The translations under genes were made by a program, and so were the position numbers. This document shows, one piece after another, positions 27,616-35,269 of a stretch of DNA of 35,269 nucleotides. The stretch's first letter is position 1. Every line of letters begins with the position of its first letter. The stretch is from Aeromonas sanarellii. Its GTDB lineage: Bacteria; Pseudomonadota; Gammaproteobacteria; Enterobacterales; Aeromonadaceae. Location: positions 1 to 35,269 of the forward strand of contig NZ_CDBN01000069.1 of assembly GCF_000820085.1 (NCBI RefSeq), read 5' to 3'. Under the pieces are notes generated by a model. That model searched no databases and was not told where the DNA came from. It saw only the letters and a program-made list of their open reading frames with translations.

Positions 27616-28638
27616 TCACTGTGCCAGCGGCTTGCGGGGGCGGGGCAGGGTGCGCCAGATCTTGCGCGCCGTCACCCAGAAGGGGCGCAGGATGAGCACG
27701 CTCAGACGGCTGTAGCGCTCGTTGTCCTTCGGGCCCACCCCGAAGGAGAGTGGCTCGGGCTGGCTGCTGGTCACGTAGAGGGTGCCGAACCACCAGTCCC
27801 AGATCGAGAGGTTGGTGCCGAAGTTGTGGTTGAAGTGGCGGGGATCCCGGCTGTGGTGGATCTGGTGCTGGGCCGGGCTGTTGAGAAGGTGCTCGAGCCA
27901 GGGGCCGAAGGAGAGCCAGACATGGGTGTGGCGCAGGTTGGCGGCCAGGGAGTTGAAGATGAGCACCAGGTAGCTGATGCCGAACAGGGTGTAGGGGCGC
28001 ACAGTGCCACCACAGAGCCAATGGAAGAGGCCGCCGTAGAGGGCGAGGCAGCTCCCCTTGACCAGCATCTCGCACAGCTTCTCCACTAGGTGGATGCGGC
28101 TGGCGGTTGGCGGCACCATCACGGTCGCGCTGTGGTGCACCTTGTGAAACTCCCACAGCCAGCGGCTGTGGAAGGCGCGGTGCAGCCAGTAGTGGACGAA
28201 GTCGCTGATGAGGAAGACCCCCAGGCCATAGAGCATCATCAGCCAGCTTGCCTCGGCGAGCCTCGGGCGTTCCCCCCAGAGCCGGGTCAGCGCGGATTGC
28301 ACATCCTCGGCCTGCAGCAGCCAGGGATGGAGCCACGCCATTATTGGCAGGATCACCGCCACATGCAGCAGGGCGCGCACCAGGTAGTACTGGTAATCGA
28401 GCAGGGCCGAGGGGTGCAACCAGACGGCCCGGCCCCCCAGGAAGCGGCGAAAGCTGCGGGCCTCGGGGTCCCCCCGGCGGCGACGGTGCAGGCAGAGCAG
28501 GTAGGCGACGGTGCCCGAGATCAGCAGGAAGACGACGCCCAGGCGTCCGTTGAGATCGAACAGCCCGGACAGACATTGCCAGAGCGGGGTGATCAGCAAG
28601 CGCTGCAGGGTATCGAAGAGGGGGGTCAGCTTGTCCAT
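27616..28638 (-). CDS. Sterol desaturase / fatty acid hydroxylase family protein
   Basis: This protein of about 340 residues is a membrane-bound di-iron oxygenase of the fatty acid hydroxylase superfamily. Four or five hydrophobic segments are present, with the histidine clusters H-Y-W-L-H-R-A-F-H, H-K-V-H-H and H-Q-I-H-H that hold the two irons. Bacterial members act on lipids or carotenoids; the substrate here is unknown. I prefer the ATG reading MDKLTPLF, with CGGAG 4 bases upstream; another ATG eight codons earlier (28662) has no ribosome site. A Fur-like site lies just upstream, which would tie this iron enzyme to iron supply. Confidence 0.82.
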   Translation of the reverse strand: MDKLTPLFDTLQRLLITPLWQCLSGLFDLNGRLGVVFLLISGTVAYLLCLHRRRRGDPEARSFRRFLGGRAVWLHPSALLDYQYYLVRALLHVAVILPIMAWLHPWLLQAEDVQSALTRLWGERPRLAEASWLMMLYGLGVFLISDFVHYWLHRAFHSRWLWEFHKVHHSATVMVPPTASRIHLVEKLCEMLVKGSCLALYGGLFHWLCGGTVRPYTLFGISYLVLIFNSLAANLRHTHVWLSFGPWLEHLLNSPAQHQIHHSRDPRHFNHNFGTNLSIWDWWFGTLYVTSSQPEPLSFGVGPKDNERYSRLSVLILRPFWVTARKIWRTLPRPRKPLAQ

Positions 28639-28671
28639 GGGCTCCGTGCCGGGGCGTGTCATTCGGCGGCA

Positions 28672-28697
28672 TTCTAAATAGAAATGACTCTCAATAA
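28672..28697 (-). promoter_or_regulatory. Possible Fur box before the desaturase-like gene
   Basis: On the minus strand TTTATTGAGAGTCATTTCT matches the 19-base Fur consensus at about 11-12 positions, with the core TGA-A-TCATT kept. It lies 35-60 bases before the start codon and overlaps the -10-like TAGAAT, the place where a repressor would act. The match is modest. Confidence 0.35.
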
Positions 28698-28825
28698 AAG
28701 CCATTGATCGCGGATAGGGAGATGGTCGGTGCACTGTGAAGTGGGTGAGTGAGCTGGGCTGCGCCACCCGTCGTCACGGCGATGGGCGTTTTCCCCCTGA
28801 ACGGCCCCAGGAGCGGGCCCGAGGC

Positions 28826-28905
28826 TTTAGCCAGGCGCGTCGATCCTCTACAATGGCCCTCTGTTTGCGTTCGGGGCCCCTTATCTGAGATGGAAGGGCC
28901 CCTCT
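28826..28905 (+). promoter_or_regulatory. Promoter and leader hairpin of the DUF1615 gene
   Basis: TTTAGC (28826) and TACAAT (28849) stand 17 bases apart, a fair sigma-70 promoter. The leader then has GGGGCCCCTT and AAGGGCCCC, which pair with one bulge around an ATCTGAGATGG loop (about 28873-28903), 20 bases before the start codon. Confidence 0.45.
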
Positions 28906-28922
28906 GTCTACCGGAAGCCTTC

Positions 28923-30119
28923 ATGATCTCTTCTTCCCCTGTCGTCTCTTCAGTTGCCTCTGCGCCCCGTGAGGCCGCTCCTGCCCGGCCACTGCGCACT
29001 CTGCCGCTGCTGATGGCCGCACTGCTGGCGGGGTGTGCCAGCGAGCCGCCTCCGCCCGTGGAGGAGGCCGCAGCCATCGCCAAGCAGCCCAAGGCCATGC
29101 AGCCGCGCAAGCCGGCGGACATGAAGAGCCGCATAGTGCGCTTCCTGCCGCGCCAGGTACCCGACAAGCCGGGCTGGGCCAACGACGTGGTGACGGCGCT
29201 CTCGAGCCAGGGGCTGACGGTGAGCGATCACAACGTCTGCAGCGTGCTGGCGGTGGCGGAGCAGGAGGCCACCTACCAGGCCGATCCCGTGGTGCCCGGC
29301 CTTGGCAAGATTGCCTGGAAGGAGATCAACGCTCGGGCGGCCAAGCTGCTCATCCCCGAGTTCATGGTGCGCACGGCGCTCTCCATCAAGTCCCCCACCG
29401 GCAAGTCCTATGCCGCGCGCATCGATGCCCTTCGTACCGAGCGGGAGATGAGCGAGATCTTCGAGGACATGATAGGTTCGGTGCCCATGGGGAGGCAGCT
29501 CTTTGGCAACCTCAACCCGGTGCGCACCGGCGGCCCCATGCAGGTCAGCATCGCCTTCGCCGAGGCCAACGCCCGTGGCTACCCCTATCCCGTGAAGGAG
29601 TCCATCCGCCACGAAGTCTTCACCCGCCGCGGGGGCATCTGGTTTGGCACCAAGCACATCTTCGGCTATCCGGCCGACTACCCGGATACCCTCTATCGCT
29701 TCGCCGACTTCAATGCGGGCTGGTACGCGAGCCGCAATGCGGCCTTCCAGGCGGCGGTCAGCCGGGTCAGCGGCAAGCCCCTGGCCCTGGACGGGGATCT
29801 GGTTCGCTACGACTCGGACCTGCCGGGCAAGACCGAGCTCGCGGTCCACAGCATCGCCAGCCGGGTCAACATGAGCAAGCAGGCCATCCACCAGAGCCTG
29901 CTCAAGGGAGATAGCGCCGACTTTGCCCAGACCGACCTCTATCACAGGGTCTTCGCCCTGGCCGATCAGCAGGCGGGCAAGCGGCAGCCTCGCGCCGTGC
30001 TGCCCGGCATCCAGCTGAAAAGCCCCAAGATCACCCGAAACCTCACCACCGCCTGGTTTGCCAAGCGGGTGGATGACAGGGAGCAGGCCTGCGTCAGGAA
30101 GATGGCAGCGATTCGCTGA
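28923..30119 (+). CDS. DUF1615 family lipoprotein
   Basis: This 398-residue protein has a long lipoprotein signal: a polar start, the hydrophobic run R-T-L-P-L-L-M-A-A-L and the lipobox L-L-A-G-C about 39 residues in, so it is likely fixed to a membrane on the periplasmic side. A proline-rich linker follows, then a conserved domain with E-Q-E-A-T-Y-Q-A-D-P near residue 118 and G-S-V-P-M-G-R-Q-L-F-G-N, typical of DUF1615. The Glu in the first motif recalls lysozyme-like folds, but I cannot show an enzyme activity. The start is the ATG reading MISSSPVV; upstream frame lacks family likeness and includes the promoter. A strong terminator follows. Confidence 0.82.
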   Translation: MISSSPVVSSVASAPREAAPARPLRTLPLLMAALLAGCASEPPPPVEEAAAIAKQPKAMQPRKPADMKSRIVRFLPRQVPDKPGWANDVVTALSSQGLTVSDHNVCSVLAVAEQEATYQADPVVPGLGKIAWKEINARAAKLLIPEFMVRTALSIKSPTGKSYAARIDALRTEREMSEIFEDMIGSVPMGRQLFGNLNPVRTGGPMQVSIAFAEANARGYPYPVKESIRHEVFTRRGGIWFGTKHIFGYPADYPDTLYRFADFNAGWYASRNAAFQAAVSRVSGKPLALDGDLVRYDSDLPGKTELAVHSIASRVNMSKQAIHQSLLKGDSADFAQTDLYHRVFALADQQAGKRQPRAVLPGIQLKSPKITRNLTTAWFAKRVDDREQACVRKMAAIR

Positions 30120-30131
30120 CAGCCAGAGACA

Positions 30132-30167
30132 ACCAGGGGGGCCAGGTGGCCGCCCTGGTTTCATCTC
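30132..30167 (+). terminator. Terminator of the DUF1615 gene
   Basis: ACCAGGGGGGCC and GGCCGCCCTGGT pair at 11 of 12 positions around an AGGT loop, followed by TTTCATCT, 13 bases after the stop. Confidence 0.75.
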
Positions 30168-30170
30168 GGA

Positions 30171-31062
30171 CTATCGGGGATTGACCTCATCCTTTGCCAC
30201 TCCCTCATGGACATGCGCGAGCTGCACTATTTCCCTGCATCTCGGATATCCGCTGCATCCCCAAAACTGGTTGCCCCTGTTTTCTCCTCGGCTGGCGGTG
30301 CGCAGCACCATGGTATTGCCGCACCTGAGGCAGCTTGGGTGCTGTCGGTGGCTCACCGGATGAGTGGCGGTGGACGATATCGGACGCTGAGGGGGCGGAG
30401 CGTCAGTCGGCAACGATCTGATGGGGGCGGCACCATGACGCGCCTTTAGCCGGGCCACATGCTGTCTGTGGGTCTGCCAGTTGGGGGCAAGTCGCTCTTG
30501 CTGGATGATCTCGATCGCTCCATGGACGTCGGCCAGGGTCAATACCTGGGTGGTTTTGCCCTTGATATGGCGGATCAGCCCGCAGTTCATCACGTTCTGT
30601 GGCATGGGCGTCTTGAAGGTGCAGTCGCCGATAAAGTAGATGACAGAGTGAAGCTGGTGGTCCGCCAGCCCCAGCAGGGATTTGAGGGTCATCATATGCA
30701 GGTGGTTCTGGCGCAAGGGTTTTGAAAACTGTGCCTGCGGCGATAGATCTGCTGGGTCCAGCTTTTATGGGCCGGATTGCCGAATATCCACCCCCTCATG
30801 TTCTTGGTCTCGATCACGAAGACCCCGAAGCGGGAGACGATGATGTGATCAATCTGGGTGGTACCATCCTCGGTCGGTAGCGTGACGTTCTTGAGTAGCC
30901 GGTACTCCCGCTTGTCGAGAAATAGCCTGATGGAGATATTGAGCAACCCCTCCCCAATCACGCCCTTGAACCAGGGGGTTTTGATCAGAGTGGCGATCAG
31001 CAGCAGCGGGAGCAGATAGCCGAGCTGCGATAGCAAAAGAGCGAAAACGGGGGGAAGTCCAT
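30171..31062 (-). pseudogene. NERD-domain protein with C4 zinc finger, broken by two frameshifts
   Basis: Read together, three frames give one protein of about 296 residues. A start MDFPPVFALLLSQLG and a membrane segment come first, then the nuclease-related NERD domain (T-Q-I-D-H-I-I-V-S-R-F-G-V-F-V-I-E-T-K), then a topoisomerase-type zinc finger (C-L-R-C-G near residue 245, with C-S-G-Y-P-R-C after it). Two single-base losses break it: one in the six-base G/C run at 31049-31054, the other near 30716-30722, where FQNPLRQN is split. The intact halves are 114 and 181 codons. It may be a true pseudogene or, if both homopolymer losses are sequencing errors, an intact gene. NERD proteins are poorly understood; some act in DNA processing. 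Confidence 0.82.
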
Positions 31063-31158
31063 GTCACCGAGCCTCCATGGGATCTTGCTTCAGGGTCAAT
31101 CCTCGATTGGGAGCAGGCTGCGACTCTCGGGGTATTCGGGGCCGCTCGCGGCCTTTAC

Positions 31159-31713
31159 CTAGACTCGCAGGCTGCCGCGAAAGCCCCTGGCGGCATAGTA
31201 GGACTGGGCGCCGTTGTGGTACAGGAAGACGCTGTCGTAGCGGCGATCGCAGAACAGGGCGCCGCCGAGCCCCCTGATCGCCGCTGGGGTCTCTATCCAG
31301 CTCGATGTCTTGGCATCGAAGCAGCCGAGCGTCTGCAGCGATCTATACTCGGCCTCCGTCAGCAGCGTGATGCCCATCTGCTGGGCCATCTCGGTCGCAG
31401 AGCCCGCCGGCCTGTTCTCCTTCCTGGATTCCAGCGCGGCCCTGTCATAGCAGAGGCTTCGACGCCCGGTTGGGCTCTCGGCGCTGCAGTCACAGAAGAT
31501 GAGCTGCCCGGTCTGCGGGTCCTGGCCGATGACATCGGGTTCACCGCCGCTGTGCTCCATCTCGTGGAGCGAGGGCAACGACTGCGGGTTGGCGTCCAGC
31601 CTGGCGCGCACCTGTGACCAGGGGATCCCCGCGTGACGCTGCGGGTGCCGCTCAAAGCGGGCCTGCAAGGTGGCGAGCAGGTCGTCAATCTGCTCCCGGG
31701 TCAGGTTCATCAT
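31159..31713 (-). CDS. DUF4256 domain protein
   Basis: This 184-residue soluble protein has no signal peptide or membrane segment. The conserved blocks L-H-E-M-E-H-S-G-G-E-P-D-V-I-G, F-C-D-C-S-A-E-S-P-T-G-R-R-S-L-C-Y-D, and Y-H-N-G-A-Q-S-Y-Y-A-A-R-G-F-R-G-S-L-R-V are those of DUF4256, over almost the full length. No function is known. GGAGAG precedes the double ATG start, so either methionine may be used. It is followed on the same strand by the NERD pseudogene after about 100 bases, with no terminator seen. Confidence 0.85.
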   Translation of the reverse strand: MMNLTREQIDDLLATLQARFERHPQRHAGIPWSQVRARLDANPQSLPSLHEMEHSGGEPDVIGQDPQTGQLIFCDCSAESPTGRRSLCYDRAALESRKENRPAGSATEMAQQMGITLLTEAEYRSLQTLGCFDAKTSSWIETPAAIRGLGGALFCDRRYDSVFLYHNGAQSYYAARGFRGSLRV

Positions 31714-31741
31714 GCTCTCTCCTTCGCGGGATCCTGCGCCA

Positions 31742-31786
31742 TTAGAAACACATCGCCAGCCCGATGGTACAACCGCCGGTGTGGTG
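31742..31786 (-). pseudogene. Extra diverged copy of the beta-barrel gene's 3' end
   Basis: Thirty bases beyond the stop of the beta-barrel gene, a 14-codon stretch reads HHTGGCTIGLAMCF plus stop, against HNTSGYSIGLAMSF plus stop in the gene (37 of 45 bases equal, 74 bases apart). It has no start and no upstream part. It looks like the end of a related but different allele left behind. Confidence 0.78.
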
Positions 31787-31815
31787 CCGGGACCGGTAAT
31801 GAGAGCCTCACGCCC

Positions 31816-32787
31816 TTAAAAACTCATCGCCAGCCCGATGGAGTAGCCGCTGGTGTTGTGGCTGAACATATAGCGGGCCACCAGCCGGGTGCGGGTGATA
31901 AAGATGTCGTATTTGCTGCTGTCGAGTTCGAGGCCAAGGCCCAGGGAGTTGAGGCTGTTGAAGCCGAGCAGGCCCCGCTGCTCTCCCAGGTACTCGGTTC
32001 TGGCGCCCTCCAGCACGTAGCGCAGGGGTCTGTCCAGCAGGGTCCAGTCCCACATGGGGGCGCGGCGGCGCAGGTAGAGACCGAGGTTCTCCGCCTCGGC
32101 CTGGCCCGTGATGCTGTCGGCGGTGCCGGTGAAGCTCTGCAGGTGCTGATAGGAGTAGCGCAGCTCGACGTCGATGTCCTGGGGCTTGGAGAAGAGCTCG
32201 TAGTCGAGCATGAGGGCGCCCCCCAGGCCGTAGACGTTGAGGTTGCCGCCATCCAGGAAGTCGAGGTTCTTGCCGGTCTTGTACTCGATCAGGGCGGCGC
32301 CGATGCGCAGATCGCTCGCCACCGTGCCCAGGGTGACGTTGGCGATGGGGCGCAGCACCAGGTTGCCGCCCCAGCGGTCGCGGTGCAGGCTGAAGTCCCA
32401 GCCGATGCCGCCGGTGGCGCTCAGGCTGTTCCACCTGGTGGGAATGGTGCGGGTCTCGTTGCCGTCGGTGAACACGAACTGGGGATCGTAGCGACTGTAG
32501 CCCAGGGTGCCCTCCAGATAGATGGGAAAGCCCTCGCTCATGGTGGCGCCACCGCCAAGCTGGGTGATGGTCAGTGACGAACTCTCGTTGGTCCCTCCGC
32601 CGATATCCAGGTTGCTGGCGGTGATGTCGGGCACCACTGTGTAGCTCATCAGGGAGACCACCGCATTGGCGCGTTGCTGCACCAGGCTCTCGTCGCTGGC
32701 CTGGGCGCCATGGCAAAGCAGCCAGAGTCCGGCCATCAGAATCGGGGTTGCATGAGAAGAGGGGATCCGCGCCATACCTAGCTCCAT
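31816..32787 (-). CDS. Solitary outer-membrane autotransporter-type beta-barrel protein
   Basis: This 323-residue protein has a signal peptide ending near G-A-Q-A-S and no passenger domain. The rest alternates short hydrophobic strands and polar turns and ends in Y-S-I-G-L-A-M-S-F, a C-terminal phenylalanine strand of the kind recognised for outer-membrane assembly. This fits the solitary autotransporter beta-barrel family (Omp_AT type) of Vibrio and relatives; role unknown. Two starts four codons apart are possible (32787 or 32775); both have a GGAG-type site. The first site, GGGGAG, is inside a hairpin (32792-32810). A short extra copy of its 3' end lies downstream. Confidence 0.72.
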   Translation of the reverse strand: MELGMARIPSSHATPILMAGLWLLCHGAQASDESLVQQRANAVVSLMSYTVVPDITASNLDIGGGTNESSSLTITQLGGGATMSEGFPIYLEGTLGYSRYDPQFVFTDGNETRTIPTRWNSLSATGGIGWDFSLHRDRWGGNLVLRPIANVTLGTVASDLRIGAALIEYKTGKNLDFLDGGNLNVYGLGGALMLDYELFSKPQDIDVELRYSYQHLQSFTGTADSITGQAEAENLGLYLRRRAPMWDWTLLDRPLRYVLEGARTEYLGEQRGLLGFNSLNSLGLGLELDSSKYDIFITRTRLVARYMFSHNTSGYSIGLAMSF

Positions 32788-33100
32788 GAGTCTCCCCGTC
32801 CACTGGGGAGTCCTTATACTGTAACGTTTTTCGCCTCCGTTGGCAGCTCTGCATGGTGCCATCTGGCCATAATCTTCGATCGGCGTCCGCTCCCCCGGGG
32901 GCGTCTTTCTGGCCCGCCTGCCAAGGGTTTCCGGCGTCAGCCCGGCGGCATAAATGGCAAACATTAATTTATTGTTCAGTTCCCCGGGTGTATAAGGGGC
33001 ATCCCATACGAACATTGGGGTGGTATCAGGGACGGATTACCAGACGGGGCCTTAGGGTCGTCATGACGGATGCGCATTACGTTGATGGGAGTCATACCAG
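32788..33100. promoter_or_regulatory. Divergent intergenic region, beta-barrel gene / dedA
   Basis: On the barrel side, a TATAAG (-10-like) precedes a hairpin in which CTCCCC pairs with the Shine-Dalgarno GGGGAG (plus-strand 32792-32797 and 32805-32810). On the dedA side, TTTATT and TATAAG about 17 bases apart (near 32968-32996) could serve as promoter. A GGGAG lies 10 bases before the dedA ATG. No gene is seen between. Confidence 0.45.
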
Positions 33101-33751
33101 ATGCAGGACATGCTGCTTGCCATATGGCATCAGGATTTTGATCAGCTTATACACATGCAGGCAGTCGGCCTGCTCGTCACCTGTCTGGTGGTGATCCTCT
33201 TTCTCGAGTCGAGTTTCGTGTTTCTGCCGTTGCCGGGCGACAGCCTGGTGCTGCTGGCCGGGGGCCTGGTGGGCATGGGCGTGCTGGGGCCCGAGGTGAC
33301 GCTGCTCTATCTGCCGCTCGCGGCCGGGCTTGGCAGCGTGATCGCCTACTGGCAGGGCCAGGCGCTGCACGGCACCCGTTTCATGGACCATGTGGAGCGG
33401 ATGATCCCGGAGGGGAGCCTGCCCCGGGCCTCGAAACTGCTCGATCGCTACGGTTTCTGGGCCATGTTCGTCTCCCGCTTCATCCCCTTCGTCAGGGTGC
33501 TGACCCCCATGCTGATGGGGGTCTCCCGCCTCAACCTGGTGCGGGTGGCCATGGCCAGTTTCGCCAGCGCCTTCCTCTGGTCCCTGGTGCTCAGCATGGT
33601 CGGCAAAGTCATGATGGCGACCCCGGTCCTGGCCAATTACCACGAGTTGTTGACCAAGTGCCTGCTGATCACCTCCTTCGCCCTCTTCGTCATCGCCGTG
33701 GCCGCCATCGGCATGCGGCTGCTCAAGCGGCCGGCCAAGCGGGTGCGCTGA
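33101..33751 (+). CDS. DedA family membrane protein (YqjA/YghB-like)
   Basis: This 216-residue inner-membrane protein has the DedA/VTT fold marks: the early re-entrant motif F-L-P-L-P-G-D-S-L-V-L-L-A-G, then R-Y-G-F-W-A-M-F-V-S-R-F-I-P-F-V-R, and membrane helices on both sides. The end T-P-V-L-A-N-Y-H-E-L-L-T-K-C-L matches E. coli YqjA. Members of this family flip or carry lipids such as undecaprenyl phosphate and help keep the proton gradient; which applies here is not clear. The gene is divergent from the beta-barrel gene and stands before the helicase gene with a 240-base gap. Confidence 0.87.
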   Translation: MQDMLLAIWHQDFDQLIHMQAVGLLVTCLVVILFLESSFVFLPLPGDSLVLLAGGLVGMGVLGPEVTLLYLPLAAGLGSVIAYWQGQALHGTRFMDHVERMIPEGSLPRASKLLDRYGFWAMFVSRFIPFVRVLTPMLMGVSRLNLVRVAMASFASAFLWSLVLSMVGKVMMATPVLANYHELLTKCLLITSFALFVIAVAAIGMRLLKRPAKRVR

Positions 33752-33994
33752 GCCGGCCGCTCCGGCGGCGCCTTCCCGGGTGGGGCAGGGCGCCTCCAGG
33801 CAAAAATTCAAGCCATTTGAGGCGGCATTCCCGCCGCCTATCTGTTACACTTCGCGCCCGCCATTTTCCGGCTCACTCTCTGACGTGATGTCAGACCCAG
33901 CCGTCCTTGGCCAAAAGCCGCGCCGACACCTGGCCACAAGCCGGTTCAGGCCACTCACGCCAACTACAGCCCAGCTGGAACACAGGAACCCAAG

Positions 33995-35269
33995 ATGAGA
34001 TTTGAATCGTTCGATTTTGCCCCCGAGATTTTGCGCGCCATCTCAGATTGCGGTTATCAGGAGATGACCCCTGTGCAGAGCCAGGCCATTCCGGCCATCC
34101 GCCGTGGCCGCGACGTGCTGGCCAGCGCCCAGACCGGTACCGGCAAGACCGCCGCCTTCGCGCTGCCCATACTGCAGCGGCTGGTGGACAACCCGGCGCC
34201 GGTACAGCCCTCCAATGCCCGGGTGCTGATCCTGACCCCGACCCGCGAGCTGGCGGCCCAGGTGGCGAGCAACATCAACGACTTCGCCAGGTATCTCGAC
34301 ATCACCACCCTGACCATCTATGGCGGTGGCAAGCAGGACGTGCAGGCCAAGAAGCTGAAAGCGGGGGCTCACATCATAGTGGCCACCCCGGGCCGGCTGC
34401 TGGAGCACCTCACCGCCTGCAACCTCAGCCTCTCCGGGGTCGAGACCCTGGTGCTGGACGAAGCGGATCGCATCCTCGACATGGGCTTCAGCGCCGACGT
34501 GCAGCAGATCCTGCAGGCGGTCAACAAGGCCCGCCAGAACCTGCTCTTCTCCGCCACCTTCTCCGAGTCGGTGAAAAAGCTCGCGAACCTGATGCTGGAC
34601 AAGCCCCAGGTGGTGAGCGTCAACAAGCAGAACTCCACCGCCGACACCGTCAGCCACACCGTCTATCCGGTGGAGCAGAAGCGCAAGCGCGAGCTGCTCT
34701 CCGAGCTCATCGGCAAGCAGAACTGGCAGCAGGTGCTGGTGTTTGCCAGCACCCGCGAGAGCTGCGACGAGCTGGTGGAGGAGCTGAACCTCGACGGCAT
34801 CAAGTCCGCCGTGGTGCACGGTGACAAGGCCCAGGGCAGCCGTCGCCGCGCCCTGCGCGAATTCACCGAAGGCAAGCTGCGGGTGCTGGTGGCCACCGAG
34901 GTAGCCGCCCGCGGCCTGGACATCCCGAGCCTGGAGTACGTGGTCAACTACGATCTGCCGTTCCTGGCGGAAGACTACGTGCACCGCATCGGCCGTACCG
35001 GCCGCGCCGGCAAGAGCGGCATGGCCATCTCCTTCGTCAGCCGCGAGGAGGAGCGCACCCTGCTGGAGATCGAGGCACTCATCGGCCAGAAGATCCGCCG
35101 CATCATGGTGCCCGGCTACGAGGTGAGCAGTCGCGATGACCTCATCAAGCAGTTGCAGGAGCGCCGCCGCTTCGGCAAGCGCCCGCAGCGGGAAGACAAC
35201 GCCGCCGCCCAGGCCATGGCCGAGGCGAAGCTGCAGGGCCAGCGCCTCAAGCGCCTGGCGGCCGCCAGG
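33995..35269 (+). CDS. rhlE: DEAD-box RNA helicase, RhlE-like (3' end cut by the window)
   Basis: The first 425 residues are present and the frame runs off the window. The Q motif region (F3 to Q28), motif I AQTGTGKT at residues 45-52, PTRELA at 82-87, DEAD at 155-158 and SAT at 186-188 form the first RecA-like domain. The second domain has H-R-I-G-R-T-G-R-A-G. The early part SFDFAPEILRAISDCGY and the block K-R-K-R-E-L-L-S-E-L-I-G-K are closer to RhlE than to SrmB or DbpA. Such helicases remodel RNA in ribosome assembly and in the cold. The leader of about 240 bases (33752-33994) has a GGCGGC/GCCGCC hairpin at about 33821-33840, then a TACACT -10-like element. Confidence 0.9.
   Translation, partial: MRFESFDFAPEILRAISDCGYQEMTPVQSQAIPAIRRGRDVLASAQTGTGKTAAFALPILQRLVDNPAPVQPSNARVLILTPTRELAAQVASNINDFARYLDITTLTIYGGGKQDVQAKKLKAGAHIIVATPGRLLEHLTACNLSLSGVETLVLDEADRILDMGFSADVQQILQAVNKARQNLLFSATFSESVKKLANLMLDKPQVVSVNKQNSTADTVSHTVYPVEQKRKRELLSELIGKQNWQQVLVFASTRESCDELVEELNLDGIKSAVVHGDKAQGSRRRALREFTEGKLRVLVATEVAARGLDIPSLEYVVNYDLPFLAEDYVHRIGRTGRAGKSGMAISFVSREEERTLLEIEALIGQKIRRIMVPGYEVSSRDDLIKQLQERRRFGKRPQREDNAAAQAMAEAKLQGQRLKRLAAAR

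Noticed and set aside
30700..30725. Programmed frameshift in the NERD gene
   Set aside because: No slippery heptamer with a following stem or stop, and a second break occurs elsewhere in the same gene.

Overview
The window reads as a chromosomal segment of a GC-rich gammaproteobacterium, most probably Aeromonas. That assignment is an inference from protein style and gene content: feoABC, an aroH-type DAHP synthase, the ygfA-rpiA-serA cluster, carAB, dapB, and a long-form leuA standing alone. I see no phage, transposase, integrase, CRISPR array, tRNA or rRNA. Nearly every stretch is core metabolism or membrane function.

Layout. (1) 1-2552, minus: a three-gene membrane operon (DUF2157, DUF4401, GDYXXLXY) with a 37-codon overlapping ORF inside it. 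(2) 2657-3515, minus: a TMEM165/UPF0016 manganese exporter behind a yybP-ykoY (Mn2+) riboswitch. (3) yciH (minus), divergent from feoABC (plus; ferrous iron uptake). (4) glgC and an orphan pilU (minus), separated by a G-rich heptamer array; then a DUF486 membrane protein (minus). (5) A solitary periplasmic binding protein and btuCD (plus; vitamin B12 import). (6) aroH (minus) with two extra tandem copies of its 3' end, divergent from dgkA (plus). (7) A minus run of nhaC-type antiporter, ygfA, rpiA and serA. (8) A plus run of dapB, carA, carB and leuA. (9) A sterol-desaturase-like protein (minus), a DUF1615 lipoprotein (plus), a frameshifted NERD-domain gene (minus), a DUF4256 protein (minus), a solitary autotransporter-type beta-barrel (minus), a DedA protein (plus), and a RhlE-like RNA helicase (plus) cut by the window edge.

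The least ordinary feature is a repeated pattern. At four separate loci (feoA/feoB, aroH, the beta-barrel gene, and the GDYXXLXY gene) a short, diverged, extra copy of one gene end lies next to the intact gene. In three cases it is the 3' end with its own stop codon; in one it is the 5' end. These look like scars of tandem duplication or allele replacement, and two of them form small ORFs joined at both ends by ATGA stop/start overlaps.

Regulation visible in sequence includes the Mn2+ riboswitch, a possible FNR site before feoA, ARG-box-like and promoter elements before carAB, a terminator-like hairpin in the aroH leader, a hairpin that covers the Shine-Dalgarno of the beta-barrel gene, and a row of hairpins in the leuA leader.
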